From Aequorivita aquimaris (GTDB taxonomy: Bacteria; Bacteroidota; Bacteroidia; Flavobacteriales; Flavobacteriaceae), in the NCBI RefSeq assembly GCF_001573155.1, contig NZ_JRWG01000005.1:62001-126000 (forward strand): a stretch of 64,000 bases of DNA. Reading direction: 5' to 3'. The notes under the pieces were generated by a model. The model was not told the origin of the DNA and ran no database searches. It saw only the letters and a list, made by a program, of their open reading frames with translations. Positions 16,562 to 26,727 of this stretch are shown here, piece after piece (position 1 is the first letter of the stretch; each line of letters starts with the position of its first letter). The position numbers and the translations under genes are program-made.

Positions 16562-17020
16562 TTATCGAATTAACCGCGGGTCAAAATCCAAAGTTCCTTT
16601 CTTAATAATCTTTATGTTCCCGATATCTTTGTGATGTGGGTTTATCAAAATATTATGCTCCAGTTCCAAAATGGCCGATGGCACGCGTAGCGCCAAGCTC
16701 TCGTGCCGCTTGAGCCAAAAGGACCCCAACATCTGCACTTGTTTTGCGGCTTCTTCAGAGCTCCATTTCGGCTTAATGAAATCCAAGGATTGAATTGGTT
16801 TTATAAATTTATCTAAAATTTCCACTTCCAGAAAAGAATAGCCCACGGGCAATTTTGCAAATTCAACGTGCACGATAATTTCCAACAAGCTCAAGGAAAG
16901 ATTCTGGGAAAAATAAACTACGGGATCACCGACCAAGTTCCACCTACCACCGTATAGTCTGGCGCCCTCGCCAGAAAGATCGTCAATATATTCGGTTTTG
17001 GAGATTCTAAAAATTCGCAC
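16562..17020 (-). CDS. RES-domain toxin
   Basis: A 152-residue toxin of the RES family, which degrades NAD+ in RES-Xre type II toxin-antitoxin systems. Conserved features are an Arg near the N-terminus in FRISKTEYIDDLSGEGARLYGGRWN, a PVVYFSQNLSLSLLE block with the family's conserved aromatic and acidic positions, and a C-terminal DPR motif. The start is GTG at 17020, 2 bases after the antitoxin stop, so the two are translationally linked. It is complete. Confidence 0.9.
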   Translation of the reverse strand: MRIFRISKTEYIDDLSGEGARLYGGRWNLVGDPVVYFSQNLSLSLLEIIVHVEFAKLPVGYSFLEVEILDKFIKPIQSLDFIKPKWSSEEAAKQVQMLGSFWLKRHESLALRVPSAILELEHNILINPHHKDIGNIKIIKKGTLDFDPRLIR

Positions 17021-17022
17021 AA

Positions 17023-17523
17023 TTAAGAAGGAATACCATGGGCAATGCGACCAAGTACATTTTTTACATATTGAATTCCAAACCTCGTGTCGAGAAAGTC
17101 TAAGGGTTGCTGCCCTTTAAAAATATAGGGTCTAGAATGGAGCCAATTTCTAAAATCTTCGAGTGTTTCAAAAACGTCTATGCCTTCTGAGACCATTTCG
17201 GCTATCTCAAAAAGCTGTTCGGAAGCCGAAACCCCCAAGAGGTCATCATCTGCCTTGCGCTGTAATGTGCGGTGCGAAATGTGCAGCAAATCACTAAGCC
17301 GATCCATGGAAATACCCAATACTTCGCATATAGAATAAACCACGCTCTTGGGCAGACCCTTCCGGGTAACGGTAATAAGGTCAATATCGCTATTTACGGC
17401 CTGGCCCACCTGCCCCACGCCTCCTAAAACACCTACTATTCTGTCAAAAGGGTTGTCGAGCAAATAGAAAACCTCTGGTTCTTTCACCAAATTTACATCG
17501 GAAGGGTTTTGGTACCTTTTCAT
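17023..17523 (-). CDS. Xre/MbcA/ParS-type antitoxin (DUF2384)
   Basis: A 166-residue antitoxin for the RES toxin. The N-terminal part is an Xre-like DNA-binding region (LPKSVVYSICEVLGISMDRLSDLLHISHRTLQRK); the C-terminal DUF2384 part (ASEQLFEIAEMVSEGIDVFETLEDFRNWLHSR...PLDFLDTRFG) binds the toxin. An earlier start at 17541 is rejected because the -7 box (TATCTTTG, 17548-17541) covers it. It is the first gene of the pair. Confidence 0.9.
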   Translation of the reverse strand: MKRYQNPSDVNLVKEPEVFYLLDNPFDRIVGVLGGVGQVGQAVNSDIDLITVTRKGLPKSVVYSICEVLGISMDRLSDLLHISHRTLQRKADDDLLGVSASEQLFEIAEMVSEGIDVFETLEDFRNWLHSRPYIFKGQQPLDFLDTRFGIQYVKNVLGRIAHGIPS

Positions 17524-17527
17524 AATA

Positions 17528-17562
17528 ACGACATTTGACACAAAGATATGTATTTTTGTCGT
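17528..17562 (-). promoter_or_regulatory. RES-Xre promoter and candidate operator
   Basis: The minus-strand -7 box TATCTTTG (17548-17541) lies between ACGACA (17528-17533) and TGTCGT (17557-17562), an inverted pair about 29 bases apart centre to centre, with TTTG-aca-CAAA (17534-17544) inside. This fits repression by the antitoxin complex. Confidence 0.5.
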
Positions 17563-17579
17563 GTTTAAAAAACTTTCCG

Positions 17580-20500
17580 CTACATATTTCGCCTATATTG
17601 ACCTCCTACTTCAAATAAGGACTCCGTAATCTGGCCCAAAGAGCAGACTTTAGTGGCTTCCATTAACTGTTCAAACATATTTTCGTTATGAATGGCGGCC
17701 GATTTCACTTTTTCAATTTTCTCATTTGCAATATCGGCATACATTTTATGAAGATTTTTCAATGTTTCAATCTGAACCTGCTTCTCTTCCTCGGTTGCAC
17801 GAATCACTTCCGCAGGAAGCACGGTTGGCGAACCTTTGCTGCTTAAGAACGTATTCACCCCAATTATTGGGAAGTCGCCATTGTGCTTCAAAGTTTCATA
17901 ATACAGGCTTTCCTCCTGAATCTTACTGCGCTGGTACATAGTTTCCATAGCGCCCAAAACGCCCCCGCGTTCCGTAATACTATCAAATTCCTTTAGAACA
18001 GCCTCTTCAACCAAATCGGTAAGTTCTTCAATAATGAAAGATCCTTGAATTGGGTTCTCGTTCTTGGCCAACCCGAGCTCCTTGTTAATGATAAGTTGAA
18101 TTGCCATTGCACGGCGAACGCTCTCCTCGGTGGGGGTTGTAATCGCTTCGTCATACGCATTTGTATGAAGGGAATTGCAATTGTCATAAATAGCATATAA
18201 AGCCTGAAGAGTAGTCCGAATATCGTTGAAATCAATTTCCTGCGCGTGGAGCGAGCGCCCGGAAGTTTGAATGTGATATTTCAACATTTGTGCACGCGGG
18301 TTTGCGCCATATTTTTTCTTTAAGGCCTTTGCCCAAATTTTTCGTGCCACCCGGCCAATTACGGCATATTCCGGATCAATTCCGTTGCTGAAAAAGAATG
18401 AGAGGTTCGGGCCAAATTCATTGATGTCCATTCCTCTGCTCAAATAATATTCCACGTAGGTAAAACCGTTAGCGAGGGTAAATGCCAATTGGGTTATAGG
18501 GTTTGCGCCAGCCTCTGCAATGTGATAGCCGCTAATGGATACCGAGTAAAAATTTCGAACTTTTTTCTCGATAAAATATTCCTGCACATCGCCCATTAAG
18601 CGCAGTGCGAATTCAGTTGAAAAAATACAGGTATTCTGGGCTTGGTCTTCCTTTAAAATATCTGCCTGGACCGTGCCGCGAACCTGCTGTAAGGTTTCGT
18701 ATTTAATCTTGTTATAGACTTCAGCATCCAAAACTTGATCGCCGGTAACACCGAGTAGCATAAGGCCCAAGCCATTATTGCCTTCGGGTAACTGACCGTG
18801 GTATTTGGGACGGGCAATATTCTTTTTCTTATAAATAGCTGAAATTTTCCTTTCTACTTCTTCCTCCAAACCATTTTCTGAAATGTACTTCTCACAATTC
18901 TGGTCAATGGCCGCATTCATAAAGAAGCCAAGAAGCATTGGTGCAGGCCCATTGATAGTCATACTAACCGAAGTCATTGGATGGCTTAAATCAAACCCGG
19001 AGTAAAGTTTTTTGGCATCATCCAAACAGCAGACGGAAACCCCTGCGTTACCTATTTTACCATAGATATCGGGACGAAGATCTGGATCATTTCCATATAA
19101 AGTTACACTATCAAATGCCGTGGAGAGTCTTTTGGCCGGCAGCCCCATACTCACATAATGGAAACGACGGTTGGTACGCTCCGGTCCACCCTCGCCGGCA
19201 AACATGCGGGCTGGATCCTCCCCCGTTCTCTTAAAGGGATAAAGTCCGGAAGTGTATGGAAATTCGCCCGGCACATTTTCCTGAAGGGTCCATTTTAGAA
19301 TATCGCCCCAAGCCTGATATTTTGGCAGGGCAACTTTTGGAATCTGTGTGTGCGAAAGTGATTCGGTATGGGTCTTTATATTTATTTCCTTGTCGCGGAC
19401 CTTAAAACTATAGATTGGATTTTTATACTTATTTACTTTTTCGTCCCAACCTGTTATTATTTCCCAATTGTAGGGATCTAAATTTAATTTTTCACGATCA
19501 AATTCAGCGAGCAACAGTTTTAATAGGTCTTTGTTTTTTTCTGAATTGACAATGGTTTCCGAAACAATTCCCGCCTTGTCCAATTCAGGTTTTTTACCTG
19601 AAATAGTTTCAATAGTTTTAAAAATTCCATAAAGTCTTTGGGCAACTTCGGTCTGTTCCGAAGCCTTTTTATCGTACGCCCTATTGTTTTCTGAAATTTC
19701 CGAAAGATATCGTGTGCGTGAGGGAGGAATCACAAACACTTTTTCGTCCATTTCCTCCGTAATCTTAAAATCACTTTTTAAATCTGTATCGGTTTTTTCG
19801 GCAAGTTGCTGCATTACGGCCTTGTAGAGCTTGTTCATTCCCGGATCGTTGAACTGGGACGCAATGGTGCCATAAACCGGGAGATCATCTTGTGAGGCAT
19901 CCCATAATTGATGGTTGCGCACGTATTGTTTTTTTACATCGCGCAGGGCATCCAGCGAACCACGTTTATCAAATTTGTTTATTGCGACCAAATCGGCAAA
20001 ATCGAGCATATCAATCTTTTCAAGTTGGGTGGCCGCACCAAATTCCGGCGTCATAACATATAAGGAAACATCACTGTGCTCAATAATTTCAGTATCACTC
20101 TGTCCAATTCCCGACGTTTCCAGAATAATAAGATCATACTCTGCAGCTTTTAGAACTTGGATGGCCTCGGTTACATATTTGGAAAGCGCAAGATTGCTTT
20201 GGCGTGTTGCCAAACTGCGCATATAAACCCGCGGGGAATTGATGGCATTCATACGAATTCGGTCACCCAACAATGCCCCGCCAGTTTTTCTTTTAGAAGG
20301 ATCCACGGAAATTATTCCGATAGTTTTCTCCGGAAAATCAATTAAGAATCTTCGCACCAATTCATCGACGAGTGAAGATTTTCCAGCACCTCCGGTGCCG
20401 GTAATCCCTAAAACCGGAGTAGCTGCATTTTTATTTTTTACATGAATTTTGTCAAGTGTTTCCTTTGCAACCTCGGGAAAGTTTTCGGCCGCGGAAATTA

Positions 20501-21005
20501 TTCTCGCAATTGCGCCAAATTCCTTCTTCTCCATATTTTTGAGCTCTCCATTCAATTTATCGCCTATGGGAAAATCAGATTGTTCTACCAAATCGTTTAT
20601 CATTCCCTGTAATCCCATCTTACGGCCGTCATCTGGGGCGTAGATGCGTGTAATTCCATAATCCATCAATTCTTTTATCTCTGACGGCAGGATAACTCCG
20701 CCGCCGCCGCCAAAAATTTTTATATGTCCCGCTCCTTTTTCCTGCAAAAGATCATACATATATTTAAAGTATTCGTTGTGTCCTCCTTGATAGGAAGTCA
20801 AGGCTATTGCATTGGCATCTTCCTGAATGGCAGTATTTACAACCTCATCCACACTTCTATCATGGCCCAAGTGAATCACCTCTACGCCCGTAGATTGTAT
20901 GATACGTCGCATAATGTTTATAGCCGCGTCGTGGCCATCAAATAATGATGCCGCTGTAACTATTCGAACTTTATATTTTGGTTTATAGGGAGTTACTTGT
21001 TCCAT
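17580..21005 (-). CDS. icmF: fused isobutyryl-CoA/methylmalonyl-CoA-type mutase IcmF
   Basis: Adenosylcobalamin-dependent acyl-CoA mutase (isobutyryl-CoA to n-butyryl-CoA or a related pair) with its own GTPase chaperone. In 1141 residues it carries a B12-binding domain (about 10-145, DxH motif with D23 and H25), a MeaB-like G domain (about 190-420, P-loop GTGGAGKSS near 205) and a mutase large-subunit TIM barrel (about 570-1141). This order is that of IcmF. The ATG at 21005 is chosen because a -7 box (TAAATTTG, 21040-21033) covers the earlier ATG. It implies use or uptake of cobalamin; a BtuF-like protein is encoded at 23164. Confidence 0.95.
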   Translation of the reverse strand: MEQVTPYKPKYKVRIVTAASLFDGHDAAINIMRRIIQSTGVEVIHLGHDRSVDEVVNTAIQEDANAIALTSYQGGHNEYFKYMYDLLQEKGAGHIKIFGGGGGVILPSEIKELMDYGITRIYAPDDGRKMGLQGMINDLVEQSDFPIGDKLNGELKNMEKKEFGAIARIISAAENFPEVAKETLDKIHVKNKNAATPVLGITGTGGAGKSSLVDELVRRFLIDFPEKTIGIISVDPSKRKTGGALLGDRIRMNAINSPRVYMRSLATRQSNLALSKYVTEAIQVLKAAEYDLIILETSGIGQSDTEIIEHSDVSLYVMTPEFGAATQLEKIDMLDFADLVAINKFDKRGSLDALRDVKKQYVRNHQLWDASQDDLPVYGTIASQFNDPGMNKLYKAVMQQLAEKTDTDLKSDFKITEEMDEKVFVIPPSRTRYLSEISENNRAYDKKASEQTEVAQRLYGIFKTIETISGKKPELDKAGIVSETIVNSEKNKDLLKLLLAEFDREKLNLDPYNWEIITGWDEKVNKYKNPIYSFKVRDKEINIKTHTESLSHTQIPKVALPKYQAWGDILKWTLQENVPGEFPYTSGLYPFKRTGEDPARMFAGEGGPERTNRRFHYVSMGLPAKRLSTAFDSVTLYGNDPDLRPDIYGKIGNAGVSVCCLDDAKKLYSGFDLSHPMTSVSMTINGPAPMLLGFFMNAAIDQNCEKYISENGLEEEVERKISAIYKKKNIARPKYHGQLPEGNNGLGLMLLGVTGDQVLDAEVYNKIKYETLQQVRGTVQADILKEDQAQNTCIFSTEFALRLMGDVQEYFIEKKVRNFYSVSISGYHIAEAGANPITQLAFTLANGFTYVEYYLSRGMDINEFGPNLSFFFSNGIDPEYAVIGRVARKIWAKALKKKYGANPRAQMLKYHIQTSGRSLHAQEIDFNDIRTTLQALYAIYDNCNSLHTNAYDEAITTPTEESVRRAMAIQLIINKELGLAKNENPIQGSFIIEELTDLVEEAVLKEFDSITERGGVLGAMETMYQRSKIQEESLYYETLKHNGDFPIIGVNTFLSSKGSPTVLPAEVIRATEEEKQVQIETLKNLHKMYADIANEKIEKVKSAAIHNENMFEQLMEATKVCSLGQITESLFEVGGQYRRNM

Positions 21006-21032
21006 GTTTGTTTTTTCATTAATTATGAATTG

Positions 21033-21040
21033 CAAATTTA
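21033..21040 (-). promoter_or_regulatory. -7 element of icmF
   Basis: TAAATTTG on the minus strand, consensus TAnnTTTG, 28 bases before the chosen ATG. Confidence 0.5.
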
Positions 21041-21118
21041 GTTAAAACGCAACGAACATAACGTATTGGAAGACTACACATATCATAAAAAAAACTAAAA
21101 TGGGTTGCAATATTTCAA

Positions 21119-21126
21119 TATTTTTG
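21119..21126 (+). promoter_or_regulatory. -7 element of the T9SS cargo gene
   Basis: TATTTTTG, 43 bases before the start codon at 21170. No TTTG at a normal distance upstream. Confidence 0.4.
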
Positions 21127-21169
21127 TATATTGCAGCATCAATATTAAACAATTAAAAACTTAAACATT

Positions 21170-22069
21170 ATGAAAAAAATTTACTTATTGGCTTTTGCTA
21201 TAGGAGCTTTTACATTTAGTGCTAATGCACAAATAATTGATGACGACATGGAAGGGTACTCGCCAGGTCCAGTACATGAAGACCATTGGTCTAGCTGGAG
21301 TGGTGCTGCAGGCCCTGAAGATTTGGTTATAAGTACTGACCAAGCATTTTCTCCTTCTCAGTCTGGTTATATCGGCGATGACGGTGTACAAGATGCCATG
21401 CTTTTGCTAGGAAACCAGACTTCGGGACAGTATATACTTTCATGGTATATGTATATTCCTGGTGGAAAAACTGGATACTATAATATCCAAGAAGATGAAG
21501 ACACAGGTGCTTCAGGTGGAATTTGGGGTATTAACGTTCATTTTAACCTAGACAACTTAGCTCCTGGAACTGGATATGTTGTAGATGATGCGAACCCAGC
21601 AAATATTGTTTCAACTTTTAGCTACCCTGAAAACTTTTGGTTCCAAATTACTCACGAAATTGACTTAGATACTGACACCGTAGTAATGTATATCGATGGT
21701 AGTGAAATCTACAGTGGAGATTTTTATACTTCTGGTGGTAACCTAGGAGGTGTTGATTTCTTCTCTATTGATGCAAACAACCAGTATTACATTGACGATG
21801 TTTTCTTTGACACTGACAGTGCTGGATTAGAAGATTTTGCTGCTGATTCTTTCAGAGTATATCCAAACCCAGTTAAAGACGTATTGACTATTAGCACTAA
21901 AACTGCTGTGGATAACGTAACTATTTACGATGTATTAGGTAAAGCGGTTCTTACCGTAAATCCTGATGCTATTTCTCCAAAAGTAGATATGAGTGGTTTA
22001 GCTTCTGGTGCTTACTTGGTTCAAGTAACTATTGGAAACGCTACAAAAACAGTAAAAGTTCTTAAATAA
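21170..22069 (+). CDS. secreted protein with type IX secretion sorting domain
   Basis: A 299-residue protein: signal peptide (about 1-20, ending SANAQ), a beta-jelly-roll-like domain (about 25-215, rich in Gly/Asp, LamG-like in feel) and a C-terminal T9SS type A sorting domain (about 228-299: FRVYPNPVKDVLTIST...VTIYDVLGKAVL...SGLASGAYLVQV...KTVKVLK). It should be exported by the type IX system and attached to or released from the cell surface. The ligand of the N-terminal domain is unknown. Confidence 0.9.
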   Translation: MKKIYLLAFAIGAFTFSANAQIIDDDMEGYSPGPVHEDHWSSWSGAAGPEDLVISTDQAFSPSQSGYIGDDGVQDAMLLLGNQTSGQYILSWYMYIPGGKTGYYNIQEDEDTGASGGIWGINVHFNLDNLAPGTGYVVDDANPANIVSTFSYPENFWFQITHEIDLDTDTVVMYIDGSEIYSGDFYTSGGNLGGVDFFSIDANNQYYIDDVFFDTDSAGLEDFAADSFRVYPNPVKDVLTISTKTAVDNVTIYDVLGKAVLTVNPDAISPKVDMSGLASGAYLVQVTIGNATKTVKVLK

Positions 22070-22094
22070 GAATTTTTAAAAACTCTTTTTAAAG

Positions 22095-22126
22095 AAAAAA
22101 GCCCTTCAATATTGAAGGGCTTTTTT
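22095..22126 (+). terminator. terminator of the T9SS cargo gene
   Basis: A perfect palindrome: GCCCTTCAAT (22101-22110) and ATTGAAGGGC (22111-22120), with A6 before and T6 after. Confidence 0.85.
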
Positions 22127-22155
22127 ATATTTGAAATCTATATAATTCTAAAACT

Positions 22156-22869
22156 ATGTTACTTAAAAAAATCTTTCTTTTCTGTTCAATTTTTCTTTTA
22201 CTTTCTTGTGCTGAACTTCAACAAGTTGTCAACACAATTCCTACCGAAACAGGTATCGGAATGGACTCAACGACAATAGCTAATGGATTAAGACAAGCAT
22301 TGGACAAGGGTATTGACAAACAAGTAACCAAACTTACCCAAAAAGATGGTTTTTATAAAAATCAACTGGTAAAAATAATGCTGCCATCTGAATTACAGAA
22401 AGTGGATCAGGGCTTAAGAGATATAGGCCTAGGGAGTTTAGCAGATGAGGGCATTAAAGCCTTGAACAGAGCCGCCGAAGATGCCGTAAAAGAAGCTACT
22501 CCTATATTTGTATCCGCTGTAAAAGAAATAACTTTTGCAGATGCAAAAAACATTTTATTGGGTCCCGATAATGCAGCTACCAATTATTTGGAACAAAGAA
22601 CAACCTCAGCGCTCTATTCAAAATTTAACCCTGTGATTAAGCAGTCTTTTTCAAAAGTAGGTGCAGACCAGATTTGGACAAACATAATTACGAAATATAA
22701 TTCCATTCCTTTCGTAACCAAAGTAAACCCAGACCTAACAGATTATGTTACCACTGAAGCGCTACAAGGCGTTTATAAAATGATAAGCGTAGAAGAGAAG
22801 GATATCCGCAATAATATTTCAGCAAGGACCACTACTTTACTTCAACAGGTTTTTGCCCTACAGGATTAA
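22156..22869 (+). CDS. DUF4197 domain lipoprotein
   Basis: A 237-residue lipoprotein: lipobox ending at Cys18 (LLSC) and a DUF4197 domain (about 35-235) with the conserved EAxxGLRxAL-like helix (IANGLRQALDKGIDKQV), MLPSELQKV and the TKYN/TTEALQGVY blocks near the C-terminus. Function of this family is unknown. It has 30 bases to the upstream terminator and is probably monocistronic. Confidence 0.87.
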   Translation: MLLKKIFLFCSIFLLLSCAELQQVVNTIPTETGIGMDSTTIANGLRQALDKGIDKQVTKLTQKDGFYKNQLVKIMLPSELQKVDQGLRDIGLGSLADEGIKALNRAAEDAVKEATPIFVSAVKEITFADAKNILLGPDNAATNYLEQRTTSALYSKFNPVIKQSFSKVGADQIWTNIITKYNSIPFVTKVNPDLTDYVTTEALQGVYKMISVEEKDIRNNISARTTTLLQQVFALQD

Positions 22870-22973
22870 AAAAAGATATTTTTAATCAAATATAATTTAT
22901 AAAATCATTAACCTCTTGTTAATAACACTTTACAAATACTAAGGCTATTTTTGTTGTGTACAAAGGTTTAGTT

Positions 22974-23156
22974 ATGTATAATTGGTTTAGAAAAAAATCC
23001 AGAATTGAACAATTAAAAGAAAGATACAGACTTTTAATGAAACGCTCATTTGAACTTTCTTCAAAAGATCCCGAAAAAAGTGAAAAAGCACATCAACAAG
23101 CAGATAGAATTTTTCAAGAAATACAATATTTATCTTTTAGGAAAGCAGATAAATAA
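22974..23156 (+). CDS. Lacal_2735-like small protein
   Basis: A 60-residue cytosolic helical protein starting MYNWFRKKSRIEQL, with a Lys-rich N-terminus and SSKDPEKSEKAHQQADRIFQEI. From memory this is the Lacal_2735 family of short flavobacterial proteins of unknown function. The ATG at 22974 is preferred over 22956 because the MxNWFKKKS opening is the family start. A TATTTTTG -7 box (22946-22953) is 20 bases upstream. Confidence 0.75.
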   Translation: MYNWFRKKSRIEQLKERYRLLMKRSFELSSKDPEKSEKAHQQADRIFQEIQYLSFRKADK

Positions 23157-23163
23157 TTATTGG

Positions 23164-23937
23164 CTAATGTAATTCTTTAAAATATTCAAAAGCCTTTATA
23201 AGTCGCGATCCATACCAGCTAAAAAACTCCCCATCTACTAATTTAACTTCAGAATTAAGTTCCTCTGCTAAAACATTCGCATCTACTTTTTTAAAGGGAT
23301 AAGGTTCTGTAGAAAGAAGTACCAATTCTGCAGTCTTTATCAATTCAATACTTACTTCCGGATAGCGGGAATTTTTTTTTATAATGATATTTTCAAAATT
23401 ATTAATTTGTAATAATTCATCAATAAAAGTGTTCTTTCCTACAGCCATATACGGATTTTTCCAAATTAAGTAAAGCACTTTTTTTGACGGGAAATCTCTT
23501 ACATACTCCTTAAACCCTTCCAATTTTAATTTAATATTTGCTGTAATTTCCAAAGCCCTACCATCAACCTCAAAAATTTTCCCCAACTGAAGTATCATCT
23601 CAATACTTTCTGAAATCGTAGTAATATCACTCACCCAAACCGGAGCAACGTTTTCCAACTGAAGTACTATTTCTTCGCTGTTTTCTTCTTTGTTGCAAAT
23701 GATAATATCTGGTTTAAGTGATTTTATTTTTTCAAAATCAACCTGCTTGGTTCCACCAACAATCGTTTTCTCCTTTCGCAAATCTTTGGGATGGACACAG
23801 AATTTGGTAACACCAACTATATTTTTGCGCAAGCCAAGAGCTACCAACAATTCGGTTTGGGAAGGCACCAACGAAATAATTCGCGATGGGGTGTGGGTAA
23901 AAGTTACAGTTCTATTTAATTGATCAACGAACTCCAT
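23164..23937 (-). CDS. BtuF/FecB-like substrate-binding protein without signal peptide
   Basis: A 257-residue periplasmic-binding-protein fold of the helical-backbone metal-receptor type ([33 protein letters not shown], the long alpha-helix near 110-140). These bind cobalamin or chelated iron for ABC import. No signal peptide or lipobox is visible, which is odd for a periplasmic receptor but is seen in flavobacterial members. It overlaps pyrF by 14 bases. A link to the B12-dependent mutase IcmF is an inference. Confidence 0.8.
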   Translation of the reverse strand: MEFVDQLNRTVTFTHTPSRIISLVPSQTELLVALGLRKNIVGVTKFCVHPKDLRKEKTIVGGTKQVDFEKIKSLKPDIIICNKEENSEEIVLQLENVAPVWVSDITTISESIEMILQLGKIFEVDGRALEITANIKLKLEGFKEYVRDFPSKKVLYLIWKNPYMAVGKNTFIDELLQINNFENIIIKKNSRYPEVSIELIKTAELVLLSTEPYPFKKVDANVLAEELNSEVKLVDGEFFSWYGSRLIKAFEYFKELH

Positions 23938-24745
23938 CTAGAATGGCTTTCATGTCAAGCTGCATGTTCTTTGCTTCCTGAGCCGCAGCTTTGGCAAAAT
24001 CAGTATCTTTTGAAGCATAAATAATTCCACGTGAAGAATTCACTAGCAAGCCAACATTCTCAGTCAATCCATATTTGCAGACTTCTTTCAAGCTTCCGCC
24101 CTGTGCCCCTACGCCGGGAACTAATAAAAAACTGTGCGGAATAATTTTACGAATGTCAGCAAAGAACTCAGCCTTCGTTGCGCCTACCACATACATCAGG
24201 TTTTCACTATTGCGCCATTTCTTTGAGGTTTTTAAAACCTGTTTGTACAACTCTTTTTCACCAACGAGTTTGGTTTGAAAGTCGAAAGCGCCTTCATTGG
24301 ACGTCAATGCAAGCATAATAGTGTGCTTATTCTCAAAAGCGAGAAAAGGCTCTACGGAATCCTTTCCCATATAAGGAGCAACAGTAACCGAATCAAAACC
24401 AAGATCCTCAAAAAAAGCTTTTGCGTAACGGCTGGAAGTATTGCCAATATCTCCTCGCTTCGCATCGGCAATGGTAAAAATTTCAGGATAGTTTTCGTTT
24501 AAATAGTTTATGGTTTTCTCCAACGACCTCCAGCCTTTCAAACCATACGCCTCATAAAATGCGGTATTCGGTTTATAGGCAACCGCATATTGGTGGGTAG
24601 CGTCAATTATGGCTTTATTGAATGAAAAAATAGGATCTTCCTCTTTTAAAAGAAATTCAGGAACTTTTTCAAGGTCAACATCAAGCCCAACGCAAAGAAA
24701 CGATTGCTTTTTTTTTATTTCTGAAATCAAATTCGCTGTAGTCAT
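23924..24745 (-). CDS. pyrF: orotidine 5'-phosphate decarboxylase
   Basis: Last step of UMP synthesis, decarboxylating OMP in the cytosol. The 273-residue protein belongs to the longer (type 2) form. The catalytic DxKxxD motif is present as [10 protein letters not shown] (about residue 90), with [14 protein letters not shown] at the N-terminus and [11 protein letters not shown] near residue 210 for phosphate binding. The start overlaps nothing upstream; the end overlaps the BtuF-like gene, suggesting co-transcription. pyrE is elsewhere in the window (60.2 kb). Confidence 0.95.
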   Translation of the reverse strand: MTTANLISEIKKKQSFLCVGLDVDLEKVPEFLLKEEDPIFSFNKAIIDATHQYAVAYKPNTAFYEAYGLKGWRSLEKTINYLNENYPEIFTIADAKRGDIGNTSSRYAKAFFEDLGFDSVTVAPYMGKDSVEPFLAFENKHTIMLALTSNEGAFDFQTKLVGEKELYKQVLKTSKKWRNSENLMYVVGATKAEFFADIRKIIPHSFLLVPGVGAQGGSLKEVCKYGLTENVGLLVNSSRGIIYASKDTDFAKAAAQEAKNMQLDMKAILDGVR

Positions 24746-24771
24746 AATCTATTATTGCAGAAGAAAAATAT

Positions 24772-25848
24772 TTAAAAAGTTTCGCCTGTTTCCTTCAATT
24801 TTTCGGTATTGCTAACCAATTGCAGCTCGTCAATTATTTCCTGAATGTCACCGTTCATAATATTTCCGAGGTTATATAATGTAAGGTTAATTCTATGATC
24901 GGTCACACGTCCTTGTGGATAGTTATAGGTTCTAATCTTGGCGCTACGGTCACCACTGGTCACCATTGATCCTCGTTTCAGAGCATCTTCAGCCTGCTTT
25001 TTGGCCAGTTCAAGATCATACAATCTGGAACGTAAAACCCTAAAGGCTTTCTCTTTATTTTTATGCTGCGATTTCTGGTCTTGGCACTGTGCTACAATTC
25101 CCGTGGGCACATGCGTTAATCGCACCGCAGAATAGGTAGTGTTAACAGATTGTCCTCCAGGTCCTGAAGAACAAAAGAAATCAATACGCACATCTTTGGG
25201 ATTTACTTCTATATCAAATTCCTCCGCTTCCGGAAAAACCATCACCGTTGCTGCACTTGTATGTACCCGACCCTGCGTTTCCGTTTGCGGCACACGCTGC
25301 ACACGGTGTACACCCGCTTCGAACTTAAGCGTTCCGTAAACATCTTCCCCTTCTATTTCAAACTGTACTTCCTTAAAACCGCCGCTGGTGCCCTCGTTAA
25401 AATCTATCACATTGGTCTTCCAGCCTTTTCCCTCGCAGTATTTGGTGTACATTCTGAAAAGATCGCCTGCAAAAATACTCGCCTCATCACCACCTGTTCC
25501 AGCTCTTATCTCCATCACGGCATTTTTGGCATCTTCGGGGTCTTTCGGCACCAAAAGAAATTTGATCTCTTCTTCTAGCTTAGGCAAGCGTGTTTTTGCT
25601 TCTTCCAGTTGTAGCTTCGCCATTTCCACCATTTCGGCATCGCTACCATCGGCAATTATTTCTTCTGCTTCGTTTATATTGTCAGTAAGTTCCAAAAATT
25701 CGGCTCGCTTATCCATCAAAATTCGCAGATCCTTATATTCCTTATTTAACTGAATGTACCGCTTTTGATCGCTGATTACATCGGGTTGTATTATGAGGTC
25801 GCTCACCTCGTCAAAACGTTGTTTTATTATTTGAAGCCTGTCTAACAT
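24772..25848 (-). CDS. prfA: peptide chain release factor 1
   Basis: Class I release factor reading UAA and UAG. The 358 residues include the N-terminal helical domain, the catalytic GGQ loop ([12 protein letters not shown], about residue 230) and the anticodon-like recognition segment; the PCRF domain holds [12 protein letters not shown]. It starts 26 bases upstream of pyrF, so these genes (prfA-pyrF-btuF-like) form an operon. A -7 box TAAATTTG (25875-25868, minus) lies 20 bases before the start. Confidence 0.96.
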   Translation of the reverse strand: MLDRLQIIKQRFDEVSDLIIQPDVISDQKRYIQLNKEYKDLRILMDKRAEFLELTDNINEAEEIIADGSDAEMVEMAKLQLEEAKTRLPKLEEEIKFLLVPKDPEDAKNAVMEIRAGTGGDEASIFAGDLFRMYTKYCEGKGWKTNVIDFNEGTSGGFKEVQFEIEGEDVYGTLKFEAGVHRVQRVPQTETQGRVHTSAATVMVFPEAEEFDIEVNPKDVRIDFFCSSGPGGQSVNTTYSAVRLTHVPTGIVAQCQDQKSQHKNKEKAFRVLRSRLYDLELAKKQAEDALKRGSMVTSGDRSAKIRTYNYPQGRVTDHRINLTLYNLGNIMNGDIQEIIDELQLVSNTEKLKETGETF

Positions 25849-25867
25849 ATAGATTTTATAATGGGTG

Positions 25868-25875
25868 CAAATTTA
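25868..25875 (-). promoter_or_regulatory. -7 element of prfA operon
   Basis: TAAATTTG on the minus strand, TAnnTTTG consensus. Confidence 0.5.
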
Positions 25876-25946
25876 CAATTTTTTAAGGGAATGGAAGCGA
25901 TTGTAAATGGGTTCAATCTTTAAAAAAATTTGAGGAGCGACAGTTT

Positions 25947-26660
25947 TTAAAACCTTTTGGTTTTTAAATCGAAAAAAGAAAAATGCACCAACGTATAGAG
26001 GCTACCCACAAATAAAATTCTCGCCACATACACAAAAGCGATGCTATACCCTAAGTCGTAGTAGGCAATACCCCTGAATATTTCGGCAAAAATGATCAAA
26101 AACACCAAAAGCATAAAGCTCATGGACAGCTTAGAATTAAAATAATGATTGTAGAAAAGTGCCAAAAAAGCCAATAAAATTCCACAAAAAGCACTCAATA
26201 TCATAAAGAGGTATTGCGTATAGTTTAAAATCATATCCTTCATCAATTCAATCAACTGAATGAACAAATAACCATTCACCAACATCATCAATACAAAAAG
26301 AAGGGTAAACTTTTTAGTTAGATTTTTCAAATTAATCTTTGGAATAATATACCAAAGCAGCATCAAAAACGCCAAAAAGTTCAATATCATAGAAATACTT
26401 GCCATGGTACCGTTTTCATACCAAATGGTTGTAATGCTGGAAGCCCCGTAAAAGAAAAGAAACCCCACCAACCACTTTTGAATATGCTTTCCGTGTGCAA
26501 TAAATAGATAAACCAGGGCGGTATAACAAATGATACCACGCAGTAAACGAAACAAAAAATAATTGTGTAATAAGTGAACAATAACGCTTAAAAGGACAAA
26601 AAAAACAGCCAGAAAACCTAGCCCTATTTTGTAGTTTTTGAAAAAAAGTTTCTCAGACAT
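25947..26660 (-). CDS. hypothetical multi-pass membrane protein
   Basis: A 237-residue protein with about seven or eight hydrophobic helices and short polar loops (such as GKHIQKWLV, PKINLKNLTKK). No family recognised. It lies between prfA and purM on the same strand; no terminator is obvious between them. Confidence 0.65.
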   Translation of the reverse strand: MSEKLFFKNYKIGLGFLAVFFVLLSVIVHLLHNYFLFRLLRGIICYTALVYLFIAHGKHIQKWLVGFLFFYGASSITTIWYENGTMASISMILNFLAFLMLLWYIIPKINLKNLTKKFTLLFVLMMLVNGYLFIQLIELMKDMILNYTQYLFMILSAFCGILLAFLALFYNHYFNSKLSMSFMLLVFLIIFAEIFRGIAYYDLGYSIAFVYVARILFVGSLYTLVHFSFFDLKTKRF

Positions 26661-26727
26661 TCGCTATTAATGATATGAGAATAAAACGTAACCAACTCAA
26701 AATCATTTGCGAATATAATTGAAAATA

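Noticed and set aside
24075-25753. Several plus-strand frames opposite pyrF and prfA
   Set aside because: Both genes on the minus strand are complete with diagnostic motifs; the plus frames have no start signals or family features.
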